Source of the DNA: Watersipora subatra
Taxonomy: Eukaryota; Bryozoa; Gymnolaemata; Cheilostomatida; Watersiporidae
Direction of reading: 5' to 3'
Assembly: GCF_963576615.1 (NCBI RefSeq)
Contig: NC_088711.1
Coordinates: forward strand, 60,182,248 to 60,246,247
DNA: 64,000 nucleotides
Part shown: positions 1-11,074 of the stretch, piece by piece
How positions within the stretch are numbered: position 1 is the first letter of the stretch
Layout: every line of letters begins with the position of its first letter
Notes under the pieces: model-generated
What the model saw: the letters and a program-made list of their open reading frames with translations, nothing else
The model's database searches: none
What the model was told of the DNA's origin: nothing
Made by a program: the position numbers and the translations under genes

Positions 1-8
1 GAACTTAC

Positions 9-3000
9 ATCATCTAGGTTGATGATTCTGTATGTCGGAGTATCCTCCATTTTCAGTCCAAAAAATTCTAAGATTTTACTATTGTCCTCCACATCAAGGT
101 CAACAAACACGAACATAATCTAGAACAGATGAGAGGCAACAAGCTGCAGAAGCGCTTCAATAAGGATACATGGTGTCAACCATTAAATGACTAACACAGG
201 CCGATGTTACGAGAACTGTCCATGTCCACCTGCCACGCAGAATTTCATAACAAAAGCATGATGAACTATGAAGGGCTCAAATGCAAAACCTTGGATGAAG
301 AAAGTCATGTTTATTATCTACACATTCGCAATTCACTTTAACGGACCATTTAAGATGCAGTGAACACTAATGAATATCAGCAATGAACATATATTAAGGT
401 TGTGACCTGGCAGACAGACTGGTAAAAAAGACGTGAAACGAGAGAGTGAGGTGAAATTGAACAGCCACCACTGACCTTTCCCTTATTAGGGCTAGCTATG
501 TTAGCCATAGCCTTAGCAGTTGCTTCATGGACAGGAGATGATTTTTTCATGAACATCAGCAGGTGAGACTGGACATCCCCTCCAAATATCTGTTCTGCAT
601 TCTACAATAGAAAATTGAACAATTGCATAGCGTATACCTAAAACACACCAGCTGCAACTCTTCACCCAGGCAAACGTGTCACTGTTGGTAACCGCACTAA
701 GCTATATACTACAAAAAATTAACCTTTAATAGTCGAATGGTGGTGAGAACATCAGATATTGTGTTAACATCAATCAAAAGCATGCAACCAAAGCAGGAGT
801 GTTGACTAACGACAGAAAAATAGTCAGAACAACTCCTGCATGTATAAATGAGGTCAAATAATCTGACAAAGGTCATCAGCTCAACTCACATCATCATTAA
901 AATAGACCACGAGAGGAAACCTGTGAGCTTCAACGAAGTCCATTACAGAATCAAAAGTGATCTCTTCTTCGAGCTCGGCTTTCCCCTCGTCAAACTGTTT
1001 ATAGACGACAACCGAGTCCTTGTTTACTTCAGCCGAGTCAAAAAGAGTGCCTTCAGACGTTATAGCAAATTCAACACTGTCCACTGCGGCAGCCACATCT
1101 AGATAAGCCTTGGCAGCGGCAGTTGACTGGTCCTACAACAAGAGTAGATATCTCTGCATAGCCCCATGAATGCTAGAGAACTAATTTACTGTAAAAAATC
1201 GATAAATATAGCCCAAACTGCGCATCACACCTTAAAAAATCCAACAACAACAACATCAGATTTCTGAAGGTCATCAAGTTGCTCCTGAGTGGTCAGTGTT
1301 ACAGCGGCAGGGCCCGTCTTTTTCTTCAGCCATGACACAATCTCAGAGGCAGTCCTTCCACCTATGATAAGTACATACACATGTAACTGCTATAAAATAT
1401 GCAACAAAATATTGCTATACGGGGAAACTACTTCTATATTCCAACAATATCAACTTTACCCCGAATAAAAGAAGTAAAAACACTACAATGGTTGATGACA
1501 TTTAAATTCAGTGCATAAAACAATGTCTGATCACTAGATATGTTTTATAGTTGTAACAAATGACTCAAGTCAAATCAATTAATTAAATTCCTGATTTCTT
1601 TGCATCATATACTGCGAAAAATCGAGTTAATTCGGTGCTTAAACGACAACACAATTCAATCATCAATTCTTTAGCTATATAATTTCAATGAATCAACTCA
1701 ATTCATTTGCTTGTTGAGCCTTAATGGTCGACCTGCAACAAAATTCACATTACAATTATTGGGTATCAAAAGATTCACCATGTCTTACTCTGTTGTGTTG
1801 AAGGTGCCAAATATGTGGAAATGTGATTACAAGCTCTTAAAAGCTCAAAACGAAAAGCCGCTGTAGATTGGAATCTCTTGATTTCAATGACGTAGCCATG
1901 AAATTAGGTTATTGTCTTGTGACGTAATGTTCTCACGTGAATTGAAAGGCCAATAAAAAGCTCAATATAAAACTTATCGTAGCACTAGTTTTTGACAAAC
2001 ACTTCGGGCTTTATCGAAGACCCCGTATCAAATATAGATGCTCGCTACTTTACAGATTTGTTTCGGCATTATTCAATCGTCAAGTCGTAATCTGATCATG
2101 TGACCTAATACTTCACAAATAATTTTTGCAGCACTTTTTGATTATCACAGGTGACCAACAGGCTCGTCATGATTATCAGACAATGATATGTACTCCTTCA
2201 AGCTAAGGTTAAAAAGTTTAACGATTTTTTTACGATAAGTTATAAGATATCAGTGCTAAAAATGACAGCATTACGATGCCGATAAAACAGACGCGTAAGA
2301 ACAATAGACACGGTTTTATTGAATGCGTGAAGTATATTTGTAAAAATATTTCGACAAATAAGGTTGCATGAAAGTGTAAACAGAAACCATCTACCACAGC
2401 TGTGTCACATTTGAGCCGTTTTGGAAAGCGAATCCAAACTACGACGGTCCTGTGTGGCTGCGATTAACTGTTCGTTTTGGAGCTTTCAACAGCTTGTTAT
2501 TACATTCCCACATATTTTGCACCTACAACGCAACAGAGTAAGACATGGTGAATCTTTTGATACCAAATAACTGTAATGTGAATTTTGTTGCAAGTCAACC
2601 TTTAAGGCTTGTTCGAGCAAGGGCGTAAACTCAAGTGCCCATCTCTACTAATCACTGACTGTTTCCCTTCAGCCTCGGTTGCTAGAAACTCTGTCACCAT
2701 GAGAGGGGTTGTCAAGGTATCAAAAGCATGCATCTAATCAAATGGCGAATACTTAAGTGCACACAAATGGTTTCTCGCATGGTTGCAACCGAACTATTAG
2801 ATACACGTGTACCATACACATCTCCAGTATTGCTGATGTGGCAGATATCAAGGTACGTTGAGCACAGCCATCAATTTTCATATGATTCCTGGTTACATCA
2901 ATGAGGTGTGCTTAGCTCATTGGTTGAAATTGTAAATCTATTAGCGCTTCAATTGACAATTTAAGGTAATCCGCAGATATATGGTTGATGCTGAAGAGGT

Positions 3001-4406
3001 TTAGATGCTTGCACGCACATAAATCACACTGCATTTGCAATTGATGCCAAACACCTTAAATAAGCCAAAACATTGCAAATGCTGAGCCATTAATAAACAT
3101 AAGCGTGGCATATAAAATAGTTAAATATAGCATTAACTGTCTGTCTGCACACCTCATACAGCTGTTAACCTCATAAAGCTGTTATGAACAAGGAATTTTT
3201 GTTCAATTAAATTTGGTGCATTTTTGCACCTTTCATGAACAACCAATGTTTTATTTGTTAGCCTACTTATCAGGTGAATCGCCTTACAGCGAGTTCTCAA
3301 ATCAGCATAATGCCTCGCTTATTAAAAAACCATTTCGTTTTTTCTCCTGAAATTAATTCTAGTTTATGTGGAGCTTAGAAAAAACTCGAGCTTAGCAAAT
3401 ATAAAAAGCACCGCGACCCTACAAACGAATGCTTACCTTTAAATTCCATTGCTTTCCCATTTCGAAAAAATTTCAATGTAGGATAACCCCTAACTTCATG
3501 AGTTTCTCCCAGCTCTGCTTCAACTGTTGCATCTACCTTGGCAAGCTTGATAGGAGGGTCAGATTCAGCCAACTGTTGTGCAGCCTTAGCATATTCTGGC
3601 GCCAGTGATTTGCAATGTCCACACCAAGGAGCATCTAGCAAAATTAAGAAGCACTCAGCTTGTTTGTAAAACAACATGTCTATATAGATAAAATGTTGCA
3701 TACTGACTGGTTGAAATTTTAACAGGTACAAAGGTCAAAAGGCCCACTTGAAAAATTGTCAAAACTATGTTTTAATGCAAATGAGGGTTACAGAAAATAT
3801 GAAATGAATTTACCACAAGCTTCCTGTGAGCAAAAATTATTCTTGCGTTTTATCATTATCTTCAGGTTACTTAGTCCTTCACATTCTCATGTGAAACATT
3901 TCATGTTTCATTTTCCCAGAAACATGAGATTGTTTTGTAATCACTCCAGTAGGAATATCCAGTAGGAAGCCTAATATCAATAGTTTGAATGTTTTAAGCT
4001 TGTGTAAAATTTTAGAGATCTAAAATTCCATGAAAATATTCTAACGAAAACCATGAAACAACGCATATCTGTAATTTTCCACCCCTTTAAAAATCAGCCA
4101 TGGGCGATCCCTCAAACAACGTAACATGTTCTTTATCATTTTATGACATGACGTTATATCAACTCTCCACTGCACAATATAATGAAGTTAATTCATAACT
4201 AATAAACATGGTAAAATACCTAATTGAAACAACTAGGATGAAAAGTAACCGTAACCGAATTACTTACAAAACTCTACTAGCAAGAATTCATTTGCATCAA
4301 CAACCTCTTGAAAATTGTCGGTGGTCAATACCAATACACCTTCTTCTATTTGAACCTCCGCAAAACCAACTGCAAAAATTGCAGTAAAAAATACTAGCAA
4401 CTTCAT
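9..4406 (-). CDS. Protein disulfide isomerase (P4HB/PDIA1-like), 5' part of gene, six exons
   Basis: ER thiol oxidoreductase that forms and isomerises disulfides in secretory proteins. Exons on the minus strand are 4406-4268, 3634-3437, 1361-1231, 1132-890, 601-476 and 119-9; each is bounded by GT/AG and the frame is continuous over 316 residues. Residues 1-16 ([16 protein letters not shown]) are a signal peptide. The first thioredoxin (a) domain follows, with the active site APWCGHC around residues 48-54 split from exon 1 by a phase-1 intron, and the cis-proline motif RGYPT. Exons 3-6 encode the b domain and the start of b' (FFK, YKQFDEG, ILEFFGL), which align in order with vertebrate P4HB. 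P4HB is about 508 residues, so the second thioredoxin domain and the ER-retention tail lie beyond position 1. The start is the ATG directly before the signal peptide; an ATG 45 codons upstream in frame has no signal-peptide character. The 2.1-kb third intron holds a TTAA-flanked MITE. Family assignment is secure; the PDIA1 subtype is an inference from length and order. Confidence 0.93.
1721..2605. mobile_element. MITE family A, copy 1 (long TIR, TTAA ends), in a PDI intron
   Basis: Both ends carry TTAA (1721-1724, 2602-2605). Long inverted repeats of roughly 140 bp begin near TGCAACAAAATTCACATTA and are mirrored by TGTGAATTTTGTTGCAAGTC at the right. No coding capacity. Other copies lie at 24514-25407, 35265-35988 and 54919-55718, with a fragment near 17720-17890. 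The TTAA on both sides suggests piggyBac-type mobilisation, but the termini are AGGTT rather than the usual CCC, so the superfamily is inferred. Confidence 0.8.
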
Positions 4407-6072
4407 TTCACTAAAATAACGTTTTCTCTGATACCGAGAAGGAAAAAAGAAACGTGGCAGAGCGTACCAGTGCCGAAGTACAGCTCCTCTTATAGGGTAA
4501 TTTTTACGTAGACGGTTTCTCACCGTGAAATGAGGAACCAATCAGAGACCTAAAAATCACAGAAATATCATCAGAGACCGAAATATCCCTCGATCTATAA
4601 TTTGAAAAAAATAAAAACTATGCTCGCTGTTTCTGACAAACGAGCTCGCTCTAAAACTTAAAACTATGTACATTCATTAACAAAATTTGGGGTTGGTACC
4701 CAATAGCTGCGTGTAAACATGTACCAACTCAAGGGATGGGTTGCTGCAGGTGAACAGAAGTATTTATCCTTATATAAAGGTTTGTTTGTATTTCCGTAGC
4801 TAATGTTTGATAAAAATGCTATCATTTTTATTGTAGATCATTTTTATCTGGGGATGTAATAAACAGTCTACTAACGTTTCGTAACATGACACAGATTATG
4901 ACAAGGCTGAGGCCATGAAATGCTCTATATGTGTGTAGGATTAACTGATCAGGAACACTAGATAGAATGGAGAGTGCCATCCTTCTTTTAATGAGAATGA
5001 TGAGAGATTTGCCAGACAGACACTGAGACACACCAGTTTTGGGGGAGAGGTCACATTCATCAGTAAGTCCTTGCCGAGTCTGTTAACCAATTTCTGTACA
5101 ACCCAAATGTGGTTTAGTGATTCCATACTTGTTATATATGATAGCTTTATATATAGCCATTGCAGCCATGTCATTAGCATGATGCTGGACTCCATGTGGG
5201 TAAACGGAAAAAGAGTTGTTAGTTTATCGAACAAGTTTAACGATAAAATACAATATACATTGTGTAATTAGCACAATGTCTTGCTTAAGTTCCAGCATGC
5301 CATGTAGCATTTCTATGCTAGGCAATACCACTACAAATAATTGATCACGGCATACCAGCATGTTTTATCAAGTCTAAAGACTATTTCATTTTGCAGTACT
5401 CTTATAGCAAAGTTGGCTATAGTTTTATATAGCCAAGTTTTGTCAAGTAGCTACAAATGAAATCGCAAACTCATGTTTATTCTTTTATATTATTTCAAAT
5501 GTTTTTTATCGATTCTAAGCACCCATGACTAACAATTTTGATTTTTGTTGCATGACCATCTGTCAGTGAATCTAGCCCCATTACCGGCAGATTCAATATC
5601 TGAGGCTAATAAAGTGACATGGATCTGAAAAGAAGGACAGGCTGAAAGAAAGATGGAAAAGTAGAATACTTGCATGGTCTACTAAACAATAGAACCCCGC
5701 TGGTTTGTTACGGAAATAAAGTCGGCTTTGGTACTACAGTGAATCTAAGAAAGAAATCTTTTGAAGAATCTTTTCTTTTTAGAAAAGTTTCAAGTTGGTT
5801 TTTGTGAAGTTATCTTCACCTAGCAATAAGACTTTGTATCTGTCAGCTTTCACTCTTAATGTTAAATCTCGATGTTAACTGTCCTTAAATTTCACCTTAT
5901 TTGAGTGCTATAGCATGTTGTTTTTGTTAATTTTTTTACTCTATTGTTCTTGCATGTTTTATTTATATACATACTTGTGCAGACGACTGTGCCGTTATGT
6001 AAAATACTCATACATAACGATGGACTGGTGTTTAAAGCCTTTTTGTGAATGCGGGCATTATGTATGCAGCAG
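4407..6072. other. Intergenic: PDI upstream region, no gene seen
   Basis: Contains the PDI promoter side (a CCAAT on the plus strand near 4536) and otherwise AT-rich DNA. Short open frames near 4830-5270 overlap one another on both strands and have no recognisable domain. I see no gene here. Confidence 0.5.
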
Positions 6073-6081
6073 GGATATCCA

Positions 6082-6716
6082 TAGCCTGTCTTGACAAACT
6101 GTTGTTTTTGCGGAGTTGTTCCCCCGTCATGCAAGCGAGCAACACAACGGCTTGTCACAAGACGTACTGCACCTGATGCATCAGCTGCACTTATAAGGAG
6201 TTGTTCTCTTCCGTATATGCGGCTTGCCTGCGATGTTATGGCGGTCGCTCCATTGGTATTCATAACGCGCAAAAATTTTATGTAGAAAAAATAAGATTAT
6301 AACGTTTAACCATCGACCAGTCTCTGCGGTAAACTTTGGTAGAACTTGAGAACTTAGGCGGCAACAACAGCGACTAAACATGTCGTTATTTGTGCGCTCA
6401 GTCAGTTTTATTGCTATTTTTGCATCAGTCAATTTTATTTGTTCTTATAGATTTTATTTTCAATTTATTTTATTCTTAAATGCTAATAACGTTTACAACA
6501 GAGACTGGTCTTTGGTCAAACGTTGTAATCGTATTTTCTTCTACATAAATTCCATATGCCAAAATATATGCCAAGCCGCATATACGGAAGAGAACAACTC
6601 CCTTTCAGTGCAGCTGATGCATCAGGTGCAGTACGTCTTGTGATAAGCTGTTGTGTTGCTCGCCCGCTCGACGGGAGGACAACTCCGCAAAAGCAACAGT
6701 TTGTTAAGACAGGCTA
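6082..6716. mobile_element. Family C fold-back DNA element, copy 1, with 9-bp target duplication
   Basis: The element begins TAGCCTGTCTTGAC and ends in its inverse complement (GTTAAGACAGGCTA). The inverted repeats extend roughly 200 bp inward, so the element is largely a fold-back. It is flanked by an exact 9-bp direct repeat, GGATATCCA, at 6073-6081 and 6717-6725. Long TIRs plus a 9-bp duplication are typical of Mutator-like (MULE) elements; no transposase is present, so this is a non-autonomous copy. A second copy is at 26800-27433 with a different 9-bp duplication. Confidence 0.85.
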
Positions 6717-6725
6717 GGATATCCA

Positions 6726-7251
6726 GAGCTCTTGAGAAGTTAACGGCTAAAGAGATCAACTTCAGTATGGCCTATAGAATAAACAACACGAACTTATAGT
6801 ACATAGTTAACCATGATGAAAAGGACAAACGACAACATTGCAAAAAATGAATGTACATGTATGTAACGCACGTTAACCCGTTAGTGACCTAGCTTGTTAG
6901 CGAGCTAATCGCACGGTAACAGACCAGTTTCATTTGCATGAAACGGGCAATTCTAATAAAATGGTAACCGCGCAAATTCTGCTCAATCGCTATATCAGTG
7001 CAACATATACTAGTACTGTCGAGGAACCATGCACAGATCATCAATATTCGTTTACCACGTAGCTCCGGTAAAGCTAACAGCTGTTATTCAATGTTTTGCA
7101 GCAAGGCAACACCATGATCATGCTGGCAGTTAGCATTTAGAGCTAGTATGTGATTCGTGCAAGCTTTCCACAATACTTGGCCATCCATTGTTAGACATTT
7201 CAACTTTATAAAATTGGTAAAAAACTTTATAAAACTTTATAAATAAACAAG
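6726..7251. other. Spacer between element C1 and the histone cluster
   Basis: About 0.5 kb with no open frame or repeat that I can support. Near 7205-7240 there is a short direct repetition of an ACTTTATAAA motif. Confidence 0.4.
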
Positions 7252-7262
7252 GAACAACTCTT
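7252..7262 (-). promoter_or_regulatory. Histone downstream element of H4 (U7-pairing candidate)
   Basis: Reads AAGAGTTGTTC on the minus strand, 11 nt 3' of the H4 stem-loop. The core AGAGTTGTTC is shared by all four histone genes here at the same spacing, as expected for the element that pairs with U7 snRNA. Confidence 0.7.
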
Positions 7263-7273
7263 GCTGATATGGT

Positions 7274-7289
7274 GGCCCTGAAAAGGGCC
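7274..7289 (-). terminator. Histone H4 3' stem-loop
   Basis: Minus-strand GGCCCTTTTCAGGGCC: 6-bp stem and 4-nt loop TTTC, the canonical replication-dependent histone mRNA 3' end bound by SLBP. It lies about 20 nt after the H4 stop codon. Confidence 0.95.
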
Positions 7290-7308
7290 GTTGAGGGGGA
7301 AGTTCGGC

Positions 7309-7755
<447 letters not shown>

Positions 7756-7765
7756 CTAGTGATAA

Positions 7766-8323
<558 letters not shown>

Positions 8324-8346
8324 AATGCCACGCTGACCCCCACCAC

Positions 8347-8362
8347 GGCCCTTTTCAGGGCC
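8347..8362 (+). terminator. Histone H3 3' stem-loop
   Basis: GGCCCTTTTCAGGGCC, the canonical 6-bp stem and TTTC loop, followed by ACCAACAT. Confidence 0.95.
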
Positions 8363-8374
8363 ACCAACATCTAT

Positions 8375-8385
8375 GAGAGTTGTTC
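8375..8385 (+). promoter_or_regulatory. Histone downstream element of H3
   Basis: GAGAGTTGTTC, 12 nt after the stem-loop; same core as in H4, H2B and H2A. Confidence 0.7.
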
Positions 8386-8963
8386 AAACAATCTAGCAGT
8401 ACTGGCAGTACTTATGTTGCTACAAACCTAGTAAATAAAAGCTCATTCTACTTATCATCTAAGCAACAGTGCAATGCGAGCATACTAAGGTGTATGCCTG
8501 ATATGTAGCAAACTAAGTTGTAATTCCGTGCCTCTATGACTGATGTCTGCAGACTGATGTTCTGTGTACATGAGATGCTGAAGTACATGTAGTTATTTGT
8601 GGATTATTTTGTGGATATCTGATACATTGTGGTATATGGGCAGTATATTATTTATACAAATTAAATAATTTTATAAAATTATATTTATTCAATAATTATA
8701 CAGACAAGATTCAGGCCCACACGCTTGTCCTGAAGTGTAGTAGTGTAGTTCAATACACTTCAATAGTGTAGCTTTAACCTTGACGAACAGGAGTAGACTA
8801 TAGTCATTTGTCAGATCTATAAACTTGCAACTAAGCTGCATAAGCTTGGTTGGAGGCAACACATGCACAAAAAATCTAATGCACTCGGGGACACACATCA
8901 AACCATTGTATCAGATGACTACAGCAGTCAGCTGTACACAGAGATGAATGTCCTTGCTAAAGT
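8386..8963. other. Spacer between the converging H3 and H2B 3' ends
   Basis: AT-rich DNA with no supported gene. The H3 and H2B transcripts converge on it. Confidence 0.5.
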
Positions 8964-8974
8964 GAACAACTCTT
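8964..8974 (-). promoter_or_regulatory. Histone downstream element of H2B
   Basis: Minus-strand AAGAGTTGTTC, 11 nt 3' of the H2B stem-loop. Confidence 0.7.
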
Positions 8975-8985
8975 GCTAATGTGGT

Positions 8986-9001
8986 GGCCCTGAAGAGGGC
9001 C
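8986..9001 (-). terminator. Histone H2B 3' stem-loop with variant loop
   Basis: Minus-strand GGCCCTCTTCAGGGCC. The stem is canonical, but the loop reads CTTC instead of TTTC; the first loop base is normally U in animals. Confidence 0.9.
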
Positions 9002-9025
9002 GTTTGGGTAGCACAATAGCTTGCT

Positions 9026-9394
9026 TTACTTAGAGCTAGTGTACTTGGTGACAGCCTTGGTGCCTTCAGACACAGCATGTTTGGCTAATTCTCCAGGAAG
9101 TATTAGCCTGACAGCTGTTTGAACTTCACGACTTGTGATTGTAGACCGCTTGTTGTAATGAGCGAGACGAGAAGCTTCAGCTGCAATTCTCTCAAAAACA
9201 TCATTCACAAAGCTGTTCATGATGCTCATAGCTTTGCTGGAAACACCTGTGTCAGGATGAACTTGTTTCAACACTTTGTATATGTAGATGCCATAGCTCT
9301 CCTTCCTTCGTCGCTTGCGCTTTTTGTCGCCTGATCTGGCCGCTTTGGCCTTGCCGGCCTTTTTGGCTCCCTTACTACTAACTTTAGGTGGCAT
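9026..9394 (-). CDS. H2B: Histone H2B
   Basis: Intronless 122-codon gene for nucleosome core histone H2B. The N-terminal tail [20 protein letters not shown] and basic [10 protein letters not shown] are of the lophotrochozoan type. The histone fold contains [14 protein letters not shown] and [14 protein letters not shown], and the C-terminal helix ends AVTKYTSSK with the ubiquitylatable lysine (VTKYTS). A TATA-like TATAAATAA lies at 9443-9451 on the minus strand. It is divergent from H2A across a 285-bp promoter region and carries a stem-loop and downstream element. Confidence 0.98.
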   Translation of the reverse strand: MPPKVSSKGAKKAGKAKAARSGDKKRKRRRKESYGIYIYKVLKQVHPDTGVSSKAMSIMNSFVNDVFERIAAEASRLAHYNKRSTITSREVQTAVRLILPGELAKHAVSEGTKAVTKYTSSK

Positions 9395-9442
9395 GGTTTA
9401 GGATTATAAAGCTGAGATGATTAAACAGCTTTACTACTTTTC

Positions 9443-9451
9443 TTATTTATA
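9443..9451 (-). promoter_or_regulatory. H2B TATA box
   Basis: Minus-strand TATAAATAA about 49 bp upstream of the H2B start codon. Confidence 0.65.
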
Positions 9452-9611
9452 CAAGTGAATATGTAAATTAGGTAGTTGTAGTTTGCGCATTTTATTGGAC
9501 AATTACCAAGCGAGGCCTTTGGAAATTCGTAAGTTGAGCGATTCATAAGTTCATAATTTGTAGTTTTGGCGCAAATCAGCCTATTGGTCAGTTTGAACTA
9601 CTAAATCTTCG

Positions 9612-9619
9612 TATATAAA
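9612..9619 (+). promoter_or_regulatory. H2A TATA box
   Basis: TATATAAA, 60 bp upstream of the H2A start, giving room for a short leader. Confidence 0.7.
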
Positions 9620-9679
9620 ATCTAACCGAGATATTATAAGTCATATTCGCTTGCTCAGTCAATTCAAGTCTATAGCAAA

Positions 9680-10054
9680 ATGTCCGGAAGAGGTAAAGGC
9701 GGAAAGTCTAAAGGCAAGAGCAAAACTAGGTCTTCCAGAGCTGGCCTGCAGTTTCCAGTCGGCCGAATTCATAGGCTTCTAAGGAAAGGCAACTACGCTG
9801 AGCGAGTTGGAGCTGGTGCCCCAGTATACCTCGCAGCTGTGATGGAATATCTCGCTGCTGAGGTACTGGAATTGGCGGGCAATGCTGCTCGTGATAACAA
9901 AAAGACTAGAATTATTCCAAGACATCTCCAGCTTGCTATTCGCAATGATGAAGAGTTAAACAGGTTGATGAGTGGTGTTACCATCGCTCAAGGTGGTGTA
10001 TTGCCTAACATCCAGGCCGTGCTTCTGCCAAGCAAGACCAAAAAGAGCGCCTAA
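9680..10054 (+). CDS. H2A: Histone H2A (canonical)
   Basis: Intronless 124-codon gene for nucleosome core histone H2[22 protein letters not shown] tail start, [14 protein letters not shown] fold start, acidic patch residues in [11 protein letters not shown] and NDEELN, and the docking region [13 protein letters not shown] are all present. The tail ends KTKKSA without an SQ motif, so it is neither H2A.X nor H2A.Z. It ends in a stem-loop with a variant sequence plus the shared downstream element. No H1 gene is present in the window. Confidence 0.98.
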   Translation: MSGRGKGGKSKGKSKTRSSRAGLQFPVGRIHRLLRKGNYAERVGAGAPVYLAAVMEYLAAEVLELAGNAARDNKKTRIIPRHLQLAIRNDEELNRLMSGVTIAQGGVLPNIQAVLLPSKTKKSA

Positions 10055-10078
10055 ATCATGGTATTTTGATCCCCCAAC

Positions 10079-10094
10079 GGTCCTTTTGAGGACC
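10079..10094 (+). terminator. Histone H2A 3' stem-loop with compensated stem and variant loop
   Basis: GGTCCTTTTGAGGACC: a 6-bp stem in which two base pairs differ from the other genes but pairing is kept (GGTCCT with AGGACC). The loop reads TTTG rather than TTTC. Confidence 0.9.
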
Positions 10095-10106
10095 ACCAAC
10101 TTGTAT

Positions 10107-10117
10107 GAGAGTTGTTC
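10107..10117 (+). promoter_or_regulatory. Histone downstream element of H2A
   Basis: GAGAGTTGTTC, 12 nt after the stem-loop. Confidence 0.7.
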
Positions 10118-10239
10118 TTATTTGTATCACCTTGTAGTATTTACGCCTTAGTTTCAGTCTATTGCATTCCCAGTGCTACTGAGCTCTCCAAGCTACTGTT
10201 ATTAGTGTTCGTGGTGCTATCCTAATAACAAGTTGGGCT

Positions 10240-10620
10240 AACATTTTATATGACTACATCAGGTTTCGGCTTGCACACAAAACAGTTATACTTTTTCTTC
10301 TAATTACAATACAATTTAGAACTTGACTTTTCAGCAATTATTAGCCTAGCTACAAAGCAGTTATATTTATGTTAAATAAATGTTAGAACCTGACTTCAGC
10401 TATTATTAGCCCAGCTACAAAACAGTTATATTTCTATTAAATACATATTGGAACCTGACTTTTCAGCAAACATTAGCCTAGCTACAAAACAGTTATATTT
10501 CTATTAAATACATGTTAGAACCCAACTTTTTAGCAATTATTAGCCTGGCTACAAAATAGTTATCTTATTTCAACTTCATGGACTTGAACAGCAAGTATTA
10601 GCCTGGCTACATAAAAGTTT
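10240..10620. repeat. Degenerate ~66-bp tandem repeat, about 5 units
   Basis: Units recur with the motif TTAGCCTAGCTACAAAACAG near 10342, 10407, 10473, 10541 and 10598. Spacing varies by a few bases. It lies just downstream of H2A. Confidence 0.75.
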
Positions 10621-10845
10621 TATGACTTCATACAAACTAAAGCTTAGAGTTATGAGAAGGTATTATCATTGTATGTAAAAGTTATATATTATTTAGATTT
10701 AGATAACATCTCTCAACGAAATATAATATGTACCAAATAGAAAAACCGTTGAAAAAGTTGAATACACCAAGTTGAAAAATTGTATAAAGAAAAAGTACAC
10801 ACTGAGTACAGTGTACATTGGGAAGCATAACAGGAAAACATATCT

Positions 10846-11022
10846 TTAGTTATGCGTAATGGATTTTTTCATACCATAATTGTCATCTTCTGGAGTCAAC
10901 TTCTTACACCCTGACTCGTAAGCTTCTAGTACCGCTGGACTCGGTCTAATAAGTTGCTGACTAATGACCTGATAGTCAGAGCTACTCTCTTTAAGATAAT
11001 ATAAAATGGTCTCATTTAACAT
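10846..11022 (-). CDS. Probable terminal exon of an unrecognised gene
   Basis: After an AG at 11024-11023 a 58-residue open frame runs to a TAA at 10846: MLNETILYYLKESS..., then SQQLIRPSPAVLEAYESG and KKLTPEDDNYG. Composition and a good acceptor look like real coding sequence. Its phase (0) does not match an intact reading of the upstream exon at 11229-11075, so the connection is unresolved. I do not recognise the protein. Confidence 0.5.
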   Translation of the reverse strand: MLNETILYYLKESSSDYQVISQQLIRPSPAVLEAYESGCKKLTPEDDNYGMKKSITHN

Positions 11023-11074
11023 CTGAATACACCATAACTAGTATGATGTGTTTTATAGCACTTCAGGTACATAC

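Noticed and set aside
6091-6643. Paired frames on both strands near 6.1-6.6 kb and 26.8-27.4 kb
   Set aside because: They lie in the inverted repeats of family C elements and recur inverted in the same copy.
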